A stretch of DNA of 30,633 nucleotides from Hyphochytrium catenoides (taxonomy: Eukaryota > Sar > Hyphochytriomycetes > Hyphochytriales > Hyphochytriaceae): the NCBI GenBank assembly GCA_900088475.1, contig FLMG01003541.1, forward strand, positions 1-30,633, given 5' to 3'. Positions 21,131 through 30,633 of the stretch are shown piece by piece. The first letter of the stretch is position 1. Each line of letters opens with the position of its first letter. The notes under the pieces were generated by a model that did no database searches, was not told the origin of the DNA, and saw only the letters and a program-made list of their open reading frames with translations. The position numbers and the translations under genes were made by a program.

Positions 21131-21805
21131 ATGCAGAAGACAAGCTCCAAGATATCGGCCAAGAAGCTCATGAAGGTTCTAGAGGTTCACAGCGGCAGCA
21201 GCTCCTCACCGACCTGCTCCTCCTATGGGCGCTTAGGTCATGAGGCCACGGTTATTTATACGATCATGTACAGAGATGACAAAGGGAGACTAATGACTGT
21301 CAATCGCACAGTGGCAGAGTTTGACAGACTACGGAGGAACTTACGTCTGTGCCTAAGCGTCAATAACAAGTGCCGCAGATGTCTGAACACCTTCAAAGAG
21401 CTGAAGTCAGAATGGACAGCTCTTAAGTTTATCTCTAGAATTCAGGATATTCTGCACCTTCCTCACCAAGCGGCGCAAGCTCGGGAGGTCCTGGCGTTTT
21501 TGAACAAGTGCTTTAGCCTCCTCTCTATAGATGGAGACCTGACACGCTCTTCTCACGCCAGCTGCCAGCGCTGTCAGCTATCTAGGCGGTTGATCACGGA
21601 CTTCATGGTGACCGGCGCTCTCTGTCTTAACCTCTCAATGGTTCAGGTGACTCCCAAAAAGTCCCATCGAGGTGGAGGACAATGGGAAAGAGACGATAGC
21701 GGACTGGTGCGATCACACTTCAACCCTGAACTGTCAAAGGTGGACGAAGAATTCTCTGACAGCTTATCGTCACTGAGCTCCCGCAGCATTGTGAGCTGTG
21801 CATGA
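21131..21805 (+). CDS. Hypothetical protein with PX-like (phox) region
   Basis: This is a single open frame of 224 aa from the ATG at 21131. Residues ~39-131 follow the outline of a PX phosphoinositide-binding fold: a beta strand pair (ATVIYTIMYRD), an FxxLRRNL-type segment (TVAEFDRLRRNL), and a final helix pair (AAQAREVLAFLNKCFSLL) after a short LP-containing loop. The basic Arg expected after the first strands is only loosely met. The region has several Cys pairs (CRRC, CQRC). The C-terminal 60 residues are Ser- and charge-rich. No intron is needed. PX proteins usually bind PI3P on endosomes. The resemblance is from pattern only and could be wrong; the frame itself, well above background length with an ATG, is moderately convincing. 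Confidence 0.4.
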   Translation: MQKTSSKISAKKLMKVLEVHSGSSSSPTCSSYGRLGHEATVIYTIMYRDDKGRLMTVNRTVAEFDRLRRNLRLCLSVNNKCRRCLNTFKELKSEWTALKFISRIQDILHLPHQAAQAREVLAFLNKCFSLLSIDGDLTRSSHASCQRCQLSRRLITDFMVTGALCLNLSMVQVTPKKSHRGGGQWERDDSGLVRSHFNPELSKVDEEFSDSLSSLSSRSIVSCA

Positions 21806-23676
21806 GGCCAAATGCAAAAAAAGAAGAAGCTTGGAGACAAGCAACATATTTATTCTGGTCGTCGGTCATTTTCTCTCTTCGTCGTCTCTTCCTCTTCGAG
21901 AAGCACGTCATTATAATAGTTACAATGGAAGGACAGGAAGCAGGCAGTAGGGAGCTAATGGTCCGTGTGTACTCTACAACTGTAGAATAATATTATGAGC
22001 CTTTATACTAGTACTCGTAACAAGCCGAGCAATGTCTTTTCCCCCCGTTCAACAGGCTTGACCTCCTCCTTGCTGTTACCTTTCTGTTATAGCAGATAAC
22101 CTCTGCCATCGCATAGTCCCTATTGTCAGGAATGAGATGGCATTCAAACAAGGTCTGAACCCCTTAGACCATCCTTCATCAACCCACACATGGCGAAGAG
22201 AGTAGAGTAGTCGTCTGTCCTATGGTGAGTGATGAGGAAGTACCTACGGAGCTTCCCACTGCCGAATCTTCAAGAGAAGTGGAGATAGAATGGCTTTTGG
22301 TATCAGAAGGTTGTCTGAGGCGTTCTCTGACCCGCACAAGGAATGCGGTAAAGGAGGTCAGCAAGCAAACTGAGAGTATGTCCAAAATAGTGTTCTTTTT
22401 GTACAAGAGGCAGCTGCCGAGGAGCCTCCGCATATCTTTTCCATGGAAGGTCGTAAGAACTAAGAGCTCTTCCCATCATCCATAGCAGCACTGACGTTTT
22501 AAATGTACTTCTAGAGAGAGAAAGGGGAAGAAGATGAGGGGATAGAGGCAGATTGAAGTGTGCGTAAGTGAAGGAACCTTTAGAAGAACAGGGAAGTTCC
22601 GTCCTCCCTTAGCTGACTTCGTCGTCATAATATTTCTGTTGTTCCCTTCTCATCATCGTCTGCTTGCCCTCTCGTAACCTCTTCATGCAGGCAAGCAACA
22701 AGGAAAGGTAACTTTGCTTCGGTTATTAGGAAGCAAGAAGAAAGAAGCGAGCTGTTGTTTCTTCCCTTTCTTGAGGTGTCGAGAAGTCTCAGCAAGCATT
22801 TAGTTGTAGGACTTTGTTCTTTCCTATCTTCTCAGATCCTTTTGATGCTTCTGTTCGGTGGTCCGTGTTCTTTCCTATCTTCTCAGATCCTTTTGATGCT
22901 TCTGTTCGGTGGTCCGTGTTGCCCGCTTGATGACTTCTTGATACTACTTCGTCCAGGGTCTAGGGAAGATGGTGATGCTCCGCCTCTGCACAAAGGACGA
23001 CATCTGGGTGGTGGGTCTCCTTTGTTGAACATCTATGAAAGGAGATCTCTTCTTCGTATCTTTCTGGGTGTGGTCTAACAAGAGGTGCAGATTGTGTCAT
23101 CTGTCAACCTGATGCGAAGAGAACTTCTCTGAGCTGGTGATCCCATGGCCAAAGCAATCACTAAATCCTAGAGACGTGTCTAGTTGTCATCCCCGTCCTC
23201 TTCCCTCAGGGGGGTTTCTCTTTAGTCATTTCCTTGGAGCAGGCATGGGAAAGGCCACTTCATCTCCACCACCGGGGCGGGAACTTCTTGGTGCCTCGAT
23301 GGACTGTTGTCAGGAGGAGGAAGAGGAACAGCGGAGGAAGAAAGGTTCATGATGATGGCAGTGACTCCTATAGTGGGTGGTCGTGGGTCTGGTGAGCATG
23401 TCAACAGAAAGGAGAAGAGCTGCGAGGCGATACTTTCAGTGGCGTTGGGCAAAAGCTGCGCCATGGAGGAGGGCTGAGCCAGAAGGGTGTAAAGATCCAA
23501 AGGCAGCGGCACCGGAAGAACCTCCCCTCCTTCTTCTACTGCTTCTCCTCGTTCTTCGTCAGTTCACAATCTGCCAAGCAAATCTCAAGCGTCTACTACG
23601 CGGCAACGAAGTACCCTCAGACAATTGTACTACTAGAGAGCAGAGAAGGAGGGCATCTATTAAGCTTAGCAGAATC
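21806..23676. other. Intergenic region between the PX-like gene and the cupin
   Basis: No supported gene. It contains a 51-bp tandem duplication (22816-22917). An open frame without useful ATG extends about 100 codons upstream of the cupin start, in the same phase, with low-complexity Leu and Arg runs; I take it as 5' UTR because the cupin's own N-terminus is a good signal peptide. Other frames are short and unrecognised. Confidence 0.45.
22816..22917 (+). repeat. 51-bp perfect tandem duplication
   Basis: Two adjacent identical units, 22816-22866 and 22867-22917. A period of 51 keeps a reading frame open through both copies, which explains the internal repeat in a short open frame there, but nothing else suggests coding. 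It lies about 760 bp upstream of the cupin ATG. Confidence 0.93.
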
Positions 23677-24345
23677 ATGGCAATCTTTGGCAGGGGCTTC
23701 CTGGCAGTGGCCTCTCTTGCTCTTCTTGGGTTGTCTAAGTCATTGACTGTCGACTCTCATACCGGTGATGCTAAGCCTGTCACTGCGCTAGAGGAGAGAG
23801 CATCGTTCAACGAGAGCTCGGACTTCAAGTTTGACCTTCTGGGATCCAAGCCCACCAAGGGACCAGGAGGAGAGGCGCGCATGGTCACTGCCAAGCAGCT
23901 TCCAGCGCTTCAAGGAGCCGGGGTAGCGATCTCTCTGTATATCTTAGAGCCCTGCGGCATTAATATGCCCCATATTCATCCTCGGGCTACAGAGATCCTC
24001 TACGTCGTCTCTGGATCCGGTCTTCGCACAGCCTTTGCTGAGGAGAATGGCAGCAATCGGACCGTCGTCAACGAACTGAAAGCTGGAGAGATCACCTTCT
24101 TCCCTCAGGGACTGATTCACTACCAACAGAACCTCGGCTGCGAGCCCGTGACTTACATCCAGGCTCTTAACAATGAAGATCCTGGAACCATTACCATCGC
24201 TACTCATCTCTTTGACCTGCCTGACGAAGCTCTATCAGCTAGCCTTAACGTCACGGCAAGTGAAGTTGAGAGGCTCCACGATGGACTACCACAAAACCCT
24301 GCGCTTGGGAAGGAAGAGTGCAAGAGCATTTGTGGGCTGCAGTAA
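23677..24345 (+). CDS. Secreted spherulin/germin-like cupin
   Basis: A single exon of 222 aa; I choose the ATG at 23677 because it starts a clear signal peptide (hydrophobic core FLAVASLALLGL, residues 8-19). The mature part is one cupin barrel. Cupin motif 1 reads GINMPHIHPRATEILYVVSG with metal ligands H99, H101 and E106; motif 2 reads PQGLIHYQQN with H148. The segment FDLLGSKPTKGPGGEAR, and the NNEDPGTITIA segment after motif 2, are typical of spherulin-1-like proteins from fungi and slime moulds. Several NxS/T sites suggest glycosylation. Germins of this type bind Mn and some are oxalate oxidases or superoxide dismutases; many fungal members are of unknown activity, expressed under stress or in walls. 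Two Cys near the C-terminus (C315-like CKSIC pattern) may form a disulphide. Confidence 0.9.
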   Translation: MAIFGRGFLAVASLALLGLSKSLTVDSHTGDAKPVTALEERASFNESSDFKFDLLGSKPTKGPGGEARMVTAKQLPALQGAGVAISLYILEPCGINMPHIHPRATEILYVVSGSGLRTAFAEENGSNRTVVNELKAGEITFFPQGLIHYQQNLGCEPVTYIQALNNEDPGTITIATHLFDLPDEALSASLNVTASEVERLHDGLPQNPALGKEECKSICGLQ

Positions 24346-25220
24346 TTGACTGCAACCACGGCCTTGAGGCGGCGGTCTCTGCATTTTTGGGATTCTCCCG
24401 CGTAATAGACTGGTTTTTTGAAGGCGGTTTGCGCTTGGGTAGAAGTAACAGCAACTAGACTATCATAAGCTTCCTAACGATTTTAACAAACCTTGAGTTA
24501 GATAAGCGCAACTCGCTCTATAATAAGTCGCATCCTAGTGCTATCGGGAGACACAGTCTAGTGGCATGCTATTGACAGTAGGGTCGCATGCTCTAAGCAA
24601 AGGTGAGACCCGCCTCATGTCTGGCAGAAGCGACGTGCGTGGGCACCGCTAATCGACCTCATCCTGAACACTCTGGCACGTCCCTTCTAGTAACACCTAC
24701 AATAACTCCTTGACCTGATCCCAGACTCCCGTGTCCCGCCCAGCCTAGGCAACAACAAGCACCTTCAGTATCTCCGCTCTGCACACAGCAAACAGCGCTT
24801 TCTTCTCTTCTGACGCCACTGCGAACGAAGCAGCTTGATGAAGCTCAATTTTGAAGATTTCGCCAGATCCGATTTCTATCGGGTCCAGGGGGAGCTCTGA
24901 ACGCCCGATGGGATGGTTGTCTGTACAGCCTGTACGATGCTTAACAACGGTCCACGGCTGAATAAGAAACGGCTTTGGGGAGTGAATCAGAACTCTCTCC
25001 TTCGGCTTCAGAATTATTTCCGCAATGGCAAATCTCTGTTTTGGTGCGTCACAGAGTTCGCGCTCACGATGGCAATATCCGAGAAGAGATGCAGGCTGAG
25101 TTGTGACAAGTGAGACAAAGATAGGCCTGTATGCTAGCACAGCGCTTGAGGGATAGAGTGACGCGTTGCTATATTGTAGAGTAGATTACGCATCTCCCAT
25201 AGTTGCAAGGTACTAGAGCC
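24346..25220. other. Intergenic region between the cupin and the YqaJ-type nuclease
   Basis: This holds the cupin 3' flank and the nuclease promoter. A 131-codon minus-strand open frame (24745-25140) has protein-like composition but no internal ATG, no recognisable domain and no upstream exon I can support. Confidence 0.45.
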
Positions 25221-27960
25221 ATGTTCTTCTCATCCACTTTTACTTTTGGCGCAGCGGAGCTCCTCGCCTGTCTGCCAAGCCTACAGAGTGGTAGTGACGC
25301 CGAAGTCTCACCCGGGCGGCTAAATGAGGACGTTGAAGAAGAGATTGTGGTATTGAGCACACGTCAGTTCAGTCAGGATCCATGGCCAAGGCATACCTTA
25401 AACATATCCCCTGGAGCTGCAGACTTGAGTCACAAACCTACTGAACTTGCAGAAGGTCTGCTTCCCTTTCCAAATTCGCCGTTTGCGAAGCTAAACCCAC
25501 TGCCATATTCTGAAGATCAACCCGTGCCTAAAGCTCTGCCGCTCTTCACTGCAACTGCACCGGCATTGCAAAAACCACGCGTCGTAGTAAGCGTTGAGCC
25601 TATCAACGGTTCGAGTCCCTCCTGGAGAAGCATCAGAAAGAAGCGAAGAAAGAAGTCTCTTCCACAAGGAAACCCCGAGATTATTGGGCATGAAATAGAC
25701 CCAGCAATAGACAGAAAAGCTGACCTAAAACTTAAAGTTAGGCCAAAAAGGCGCACTAAGCTGAGGCCAGCTGCTTTCTCGACCCTCACCATTGCACAGC
25801 AGCCTAACGTCTTATGGAGATCGATCTCTCAGGACGAGCTACGACGACACAAGCGTTATCTCGCACTTCCGGCAATTCCTTCGTCTTTGTCCTGGCGCCA
25901 TGGCATTTCTATGTATGCCACTTCATACATTCGGCAAGGTAAATGTTAGTCATTTTGCACTCAGGTCGAGTCGCCATGCTGACATATGCTGCGCTTACTC
26001 CATCCCTTTCCCTACCCTTTATCGCTTCCATTGGCGCTCCGTTGCGCGCCATACAGGGTCAGAACAGTGGCATAAATTGCACAGAGGTATCCTAACTGCA
26101 TCCAAGCTGACAGCCATCCTGGGCTTTCGAGAGGAGTACACAGCCGCCTATTTGGGCTTACGCGAGGAAGTTGACCATGGAGCGTTGCTCTCTGCATATC
26201 ACGGCCTACAGTGTGAGCCACTCATTAGAGTACCATGGCTGGCAGGATGGCGACAAGGTGAGTTGAAAACGAGGGGCGGATGTTGGACATCTAGAGGGCG
26301 AATGAGTGGAAGGAGGGAGGTAGAGAGCTGCTTGCAGACAACAAGAAGACGAACTTGGGTCAAGGAGCTGAAACTTGCTTGGCTTTTCTTTGATAGCGGA
26401 CGAAGCTCTTGACCCTTTAGATCTTGAGCTGGAGAGGCTAAGCTTCAACTGCCCACAAGTGAAAGGGTCATTCTCCTGGAGAAAGATACGAGGTCTGTGT
26501 CCGGTATCCCTCTACGTGATCTAGCCTCAATTGTCCCAGTCTTATTTCTCGCTTTGTTCCGCTACTGTCGCCTTCGCGGTCTCTTTCCGACTTGTGTTGG
26601 GGCGTCGCCCTCTCCGCTTTGACCCCCTTTGTCAATATTTTCATCTTGGGCTAGGTCCTCATAACGTTCGTACGTGCTTCGCTTCTACAGAGGCAGGTCA
26701 GACTTCTCCCTCAAGTGGTGCGGAAACAGACTATGCTACGATCTCTGACGTACGGTGTGACTGGGGAACTGCCCAAGAGGCATCTGCCCTGTTCTCACTC
26801 CTGAAGAGCTGGCGCGGTTGTATGATAGAGGAAGTTGGCCTTTGTATCGTTGACTGGAGTAGGCCGCAGCTTAAAGCGCTGCTCGAAGAAGTTGGACTGA
26901 CGCCAGAGGATGTACCCATTATGGGAGCATCCCCTGATGGCAGGCTTGTCAGCTGGAGTAAGCCATTCCTTCCCTGTTTATTCAAGCCTGGCGATAACAT
27001 TTTCAGCAAAGTCTTACATGCCGTCACTCAAAGCTTTGTCCCTCCTTTGTTTACCTTTCGCGTGCTATCCCCAAGCGATTGATTGACGGCTGACTTCTTT
27101 TTGATATCCATAACGCAGGTGGTACCTACACGGAGGCGATTGAGGTCAAGAATGTCTGCCCCTTCGCCTGCGAGCGGGATGGAGCAGGAAACGAGAATTT
27201 TGTTTTGGACGACAAGGGACCTCACGACTTTATACCGCCTCGTTATCTCCCACAACTGCAGCTGGAGGTAGTGATTTTTTAGGACACTGGTCGTCCTGCT
27301 GTATCTCCTTGTTCTCGCGGTCCCTAAATCTTTTTCTTTGTGCTCATTATGGGCTTACAACTTCACTTTGTCTCGCACTCTGATTTCTTGCACCATCGTT
27401 AGCCTGGCGATCGCTAACTGTCTCTTTCCGCAGATGCTTGCCGACGATTGTACTGTCAATAACTTCGGTATGGACATATAAAAGGTGTCCTGTCCTGTGC
27501 TGCTCTTTATTACCGTTCTAACCCCGTCATATGGCATGTTTTCCCTACAGTGTCTCGCTCAGCTACGAAGGGAATGAACATCTTCAAGGTGTAACATATG
27601 ATGTTAAGAGTAACTTCTCCGACCATTGTCAACTAACATCCTCGCTGCCCTTCCTCTATAATCTGCTCTATGGCTCTATGGTGTCATCCTATGGTTGACT
27701 TACACGCGTAGGTTTACCGGGATGACGAGTATATCCAGCTCATGTTGAAGCTCGTTTCCCGCTTTTATAAGGAGCACGTGAAAACCCGCTGCCTACCCGA
27801 CCGTGACATCTTTTGGGATGACCCTGACTATCATCAGTTTCTGCTGTACACCAGGGAGATATGCACAGCTACGCCGCTCTATGAGCACATCCTTAACATT
27901 CTCCAGGTGCCGAGAAACGTTGATCCTTTCCTCAGCGCAGACGAGTCGCAGAGCCCGTAG
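25221..27960 (+). CDS. YqaJ-type (phage/virus recombinase-like) nuclease, 8 exons
   Basis: Exons: 25221-25938, 26057-26257, 26397-26492, 26691-26957, 27119-27267, 27434-27467, 27551-27588, 27712-27960; 1752 nt, 583 aa. Residues 1-235 are polar and basic (KKRRKK, RPKRRTK), possibly a nuclear-targeting and DNA-binding tail. The PD-(D/E)XK fold starts at ~240: SEQWHKLHRGILTASKL (R249, T253, S255), then WGTAQEA (E368), GASPDG (D421), EAIEVKN (E437, K439) and PPRYLPQLQLEM (the conserved Gln helix), then FKVYRDDEYI. The catalytic D, E and K are all present, with D421 and the ExK on different exons. YqaJ nucleases are 5'-3' exonucleases in phage recombination; relatives occur in large DNA viruses and scattered eukaryotes. 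The 3' acceptor of exon 4 could instead be at 26696, changing two residues. Introns are 83-198 nt, longer than in SMC1. Confidence 0.87.
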
Positions 27961-28200
27961 GATACCTAGGATCCCTGTGTCTGAGAGAGAGAGAGTCCCA
28001 TACCCCAAGCACTGAGCGCCAGTGAAGCGAGATAGCTTGAGCTGCTCAGCGATAACCCCAGGAACTAATACTGCAGAGAGAGAGCTTGTTTGTCTCTCTT
28101 CCTAGTGCCACGCTGTCATGTCGGGAGGTGACTAATGCGTAAGCTTCTGATCACCTTGGCGGCCTCTAACTCCTCGCCTTCCATAAGGGCAGGGGAGTAC

Positions 28201-28990
28201 CTAATTCGAACGATCTGGTACTGAGACCGCTTCAATGTGCTCAGCCTGACGCCGCAATGTAACACAAGCAAGATCATTTTGAGCCAAAGAGGATAGCAGG
28301 AAATCAATGGATGAGATGGCGCAAGTGTCATACCGTCTCTTGAAGTGCTTCTCCCATCCCGTCTTTGCCTCTAGCGTCTGCAGCATCTCTTGCCCCGAGT
28401 TCATTGGATCCAGCATTAGAAGAAACTTTGTCTCATCTTGCCCTGCCTGCTGTCGACGCTCTACGCCTACAAAGCGAGTGGAGGTAGAACAACCCTAAGG
28501 CTAATCCCGATGTGAGAGGTCTAAGGCAGAATAACGCTCTACCTATGATTGTCCTCGAATGGCCCTGGTACTGCAGGTATAAGGGAAGTGGGCCATCTGA
28601 GTTGAAAACGAGCAGACAAAGATCCTGTTACAACTAAGGAAGCGTGATGCGAGGTCTGGTAGAGAAGAGAGCAGAAGCTGCCAAAGGATTGTGCCACTTA
28701 CAGGCCAGGCCAGCCAAAGGAGAGAGAGAGGAGAAAAAGAAGACAGACGACTGGAGCGGACTCAGAGGAGACGTAGAAGCTCTAACCCAATCCTGGCATC
28801 TCTATAGCGCTTTCCTCGACAAAGTAGCGCCACACCCAGTCAAACATCGCGTCATGCTCGTCACTGTTCGGGTTAATGTCCACAAAGTCAATGACTTCAG
28901 CTCTGATGCCTAAAGGCACGGCGTCAAGGGCATGCAATATCACCTCTAGGAGTATGAGAGAGAGACAGAGGCCAAACCTACTTGATAAAT

Positions 28991-29024
<34 letters not shown>

Positions 29025-30161
29025 CCGTTGCTTACCGAAAGAGCGGAAGAGAACGGCACATTCAGTGGCACCAATCCACTTCCGAGTTCCCTTCAAGTGC
29101 CAAGATAACTGGCCTGCGCCCTCGACATCAAACCCCGCGCCCCAGCCCAACTCAATCCATTCCTGGAGAGAGAAGCCAGGAAGTCAGAAGAGATGGAAGA
29201 GAATGCCCTGCGATGTCACAAGCAACCAGCGATGGTCCGAGCAAGAAAAATTGGAGAGAGAGGAAAAACGACAGCTTCAGCTGGGTGAGAGCCAAGGAGA
29301 GAGAGGAGAGATTGAAACAGAAAGAGAGAGAGACATACTGTGATGAGAACAATAGAGACGAAAAAGAAGAAGAAAGAGAGCGTGCCGGGATGGGTGTAAG
29401 AGGAAGTGAAGAGAGGGGAAAACGGAAACCTGGATATCTGGTATGGTGGGAACAAAGCCGCTTCCTCCATATAGCGCCGCTCTAGGAAGGGAGGAGCAAA
29501 CATACACAAAGAGAGAGATGCACGCCCACAGGGAGAGAGAGAGAGAGAAAACAGAGAGAGAGAGAGAGAAAACAGAGAGAGAGAGAGAGAAAACAGAGAG
29601 AGAGAGAGAGAAAACAGAGAGAGAGAAAAAGAGAGCATGTCAAGAGTACGAAAAACAGATGGGAGTACAAGGAGCTTAACTCTCTCTTACCGCCACACTG
29701 GCACGTTCATCAGAGCCGAGCTGATCATCTGCCAAGCCCAAGTGAGAAGCAGTAACGAGCTCTTTAGTTCCTTCTTTTCTTAGGTGTAATCTCTCTCAAA
29801 GAGCGAGAGAGAAAGAGAAAGAGCAGCGTCTGGACAATCCTCTCCGTTGCCTTTTCTCTCCTCTGTCAGTCCTTTTTCTCTGTCCCTCTGCTTTTGTCGA
29901 TATCAATTCTCTCCTTTTTCTTTCTTCTTCGTCTCTTTCTTTCACAGAATTCCTCTCCTTCTTCTCTCCCCATGCCTCCTCTCTTCGCCAGCTGGTTCTT
30001 GCCTGTATGTTCCGGTAGCCGCATGCCCAGCCAAAGCCCATGGCCCTTCCTCCTCTCTGCGTGTAGTGCGTCAAAGAAGAGAGACACAAGTGAGCGCGAA
30101 GGCGCAGTCCAGGTCGGGGAGAGATGCTCTCATACAATGACCGCAGCTTAGATACCAAGTC
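28201..30161 (-). CDS. C78-family ubiquitin/UBL cysteine peptidase (ZUP1/UfSP-like), 5' end outside or unresolved
   Basis: Seven exons are resolved: 30161-30003, 29728-29691, 29481-29430, 29162-29036, 28909-28787, 28596-28543, 28466-28201 (819 nt, 272 aa to the stop). They spell out the peptidase C78 domain: FGWACGYRNIQ with the catalytic Cys, MISSALMNVP, PTIPDIQEWIELGWGAGFD, GTRKWIGATE, AEVIDF, WVWRYF, LYLQYQGHSRTIIG with the catalytic His, and FLLMLDPMN with the catalytic Asp. ZUP1 cleaves K63-linked ubiquitin chains in DNA repair, while UfSP enzymes process UFM1; the long GTRKWIGATE segment is shared by the whole C78 group, so I cannot choose. The first resolved exon begins in phase 0 after a TTTTTAG acceptor; upstream sequence to the window edge is almost pure CT on this strand, probably intron, so the N-terminus is missing. 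The first intron uses a GC donor. Confidence 0.9.
28991..29024. repeat. AG dinucleotide microsatellite inside a C78 gene intron
   Basis: An almost pure AG run with one interruption lies inside the intron 28910-29035. On the coding (minus) strand it reads as a CT tract lying just after the donor. Confidence 0.95.
29532..29635. repeat. 21-bp minisatellite of (AG)8 plus AAAAC inside a C78 gene intron
   Basis: Four exact 21-bp periods, each eight AG followed by AAAAC, end at 29552, 29573, 29594 and 29615, followed by a degraded fifth. The array lies inside the intron 29482-29690. A plus-strand open frame through it encodes a 7-residue Glu/Arg repeat, which I treat as an artefact. Confidence 0.95.
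29729..30002 (-). other. Non-canonical GC-AG intron of the C78 peptidase gene
   Basis: The exon ends ..AACATACAG at 30003 and the intron begins GCAAGA. The acceptor ends TTGGCAG at 29729. No GT donor nearby keeps the frame. Joining restores YRNIQ-MISSAL, the conserved catalytic-Cys helix of C78 peptidases, so the site is well supported by the protein. Confidence 0.85.
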
Positions 30162-30167
30162 CTAAAA

Positions 30168-30480
30168 ATATGAGAGAGCGAGAAAGAGCGAGTGAGCGAG
30201 AGAGAGTGAGAGAGACAGAGAGAGAGAGAGAGAGAGAACGTGCAGCAAAGGGACCGACGACTCAGCGTAACGAAAGTGAGGGGGGAGGGAGAAGAAGAAA
30301 AAAGGGAAAGAAAGGAAGAAAAAGTGAGAGAGAGAGGAGACGTCAGACGAGAGACGGGGGAAAGAGCGGGGAGAGACGGAGACAGGGAAAGAGATAGAGA
30401 GTCGAGAGAGACAGAGAGTGTGAGAGACAGAGAGACGCACACAGAGCGAGAGAGAGAGAGGATAAAGAGAGGGCGAAAGA
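30168..30480. repeat. Purine-rich (AG)n low-complexity block at the right edge
   Basis: About 300 bp almost wholly of G and A on the plus strand, made of short AG runs broken by AC, GC and GT. It probably lies in a further upstream intron or the 5' region of the C78 gene. The many open frames on both strands here are compositional artefacts. From 30481 to the edge I see nothing recognisable. Confidence 0.85.
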
Positions 30481-30633
30481 GACGACTAGAGGATGTGAAC
30501 AGAAATGAGGAGCACAAAGAGAAGGGAACATGGGGCTTTTTTAGAAAGAGGAGAGAATAGAAGCTTCGTTCAGTTATAAAAGTTGGAGACACATAGTAAG
30601 GAAAAGAATCCGGAGAGACTGAGCGCGTAACAA

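Noticed and set aside
23377-23676. N-terminal extension of the cupin by about 100 codons
   Set aside because: It lacks a convincing start context, has low-complexity runs, and would bury the clear signal peptide that starts at 23677.
25600-25625. A GGTTCGAGTCC motif resembling a tRNA T-arm
   Set aside because: It lies within YqaJ gene exon 1 coding sequence, with no matching acceptor, D or anticodon arms.
29443-29679. Plus-strand open frame with a 7-residue Glu/Arg repeat (EREREKT)
   Set aside because: It is a read-through of the 21-bp AG minisatellite, which lies inside an intron of the well-supported minus-strand C78 gene.
30071-30592. 173-codon minus-strand Ser/Leu-rich frame at the right edge
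   Set aside because: Its composition follows from CT repeats; it overlaps the true C78 exon 30161-30003 in another frame and has no domain.

Overview
This window is nuclear DNA from an intron-rich eukaryote, most likely a fungus. The fungal signs are a CUE-AlkB-GRF dioxygenase of the type found in fungi, an Ldb17/SPIN90 actin regulator, a secreted spherulin-type cupin, a Mediator Med11 subunit, and many 51-80 nt GT-AG introns with CTAAC/CTGAC-like branch sites close to the acceptor. I cannot name the species. A basidiomycete or an early-diverging fungus fits; ascomycete yeasts do not, because one gene alone has 26 introns.

Layout. On the minus strand from the left: a seven-helix TMEM184/OST-alpha-type membrane protein (599-2080), the AlkB-like dioxygenase (3512-5329, one intron) and a cyclin K/T-type transcription cyclin (6751-8022, one intron). 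Next come Med11 (+, 9970-10353), running convergently into an Ldb17/SPIN90 gene (-, 10406-13024, 14 exons), and divergent from that a complete SMC1 cohesin ATPase (+, 13472-18802, 27 exons, 1240 aa). After a repeat-bearing non-coding stretch there is a small PX-like hypothetical gene (+, 21131-21805), a secreted cupin (+, 23677-24345), an eight-exon YqaJ-type nuclease (+, 25221-27960), and the 3' part of a C78-family (ZUP1/UfSP-like) ubiquitin/UBL peptidase (-, 28201 to at least 30161). The peptidase introns carry the large AG microsatellites at the right end.

I built every spliced model by hand from splice sites, phase and family motifs. In each case the summed exon length is a multiple of three, and motifs cut by introns are restored across the junctions. 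Two genes (Ldb17 and the C78 peptidase) cannot be seen as long open frames and appear only after splicing.

The genes do not form one pathway. Several are nuclear: SMC1 in cohesin, Med11 and the cyclin in RNA polymerase II transcription, and AlkB, the YqaJ nuclease and possibly the C78 peptidase in nucleic-acid repair or processing. I see no CRISPR array, tRNA, rRNA or obvious transposon. The most unusual items are the intact YqaJ-type (phage/large-virus-like) nuclease in a fungal-type gene, the GC-AG intron directly after the catalytic-Cys exon of the C78 peptidase with its microsatellite-filled introns, and three separate recent 51-56 bp duplications in non-coding DNA.
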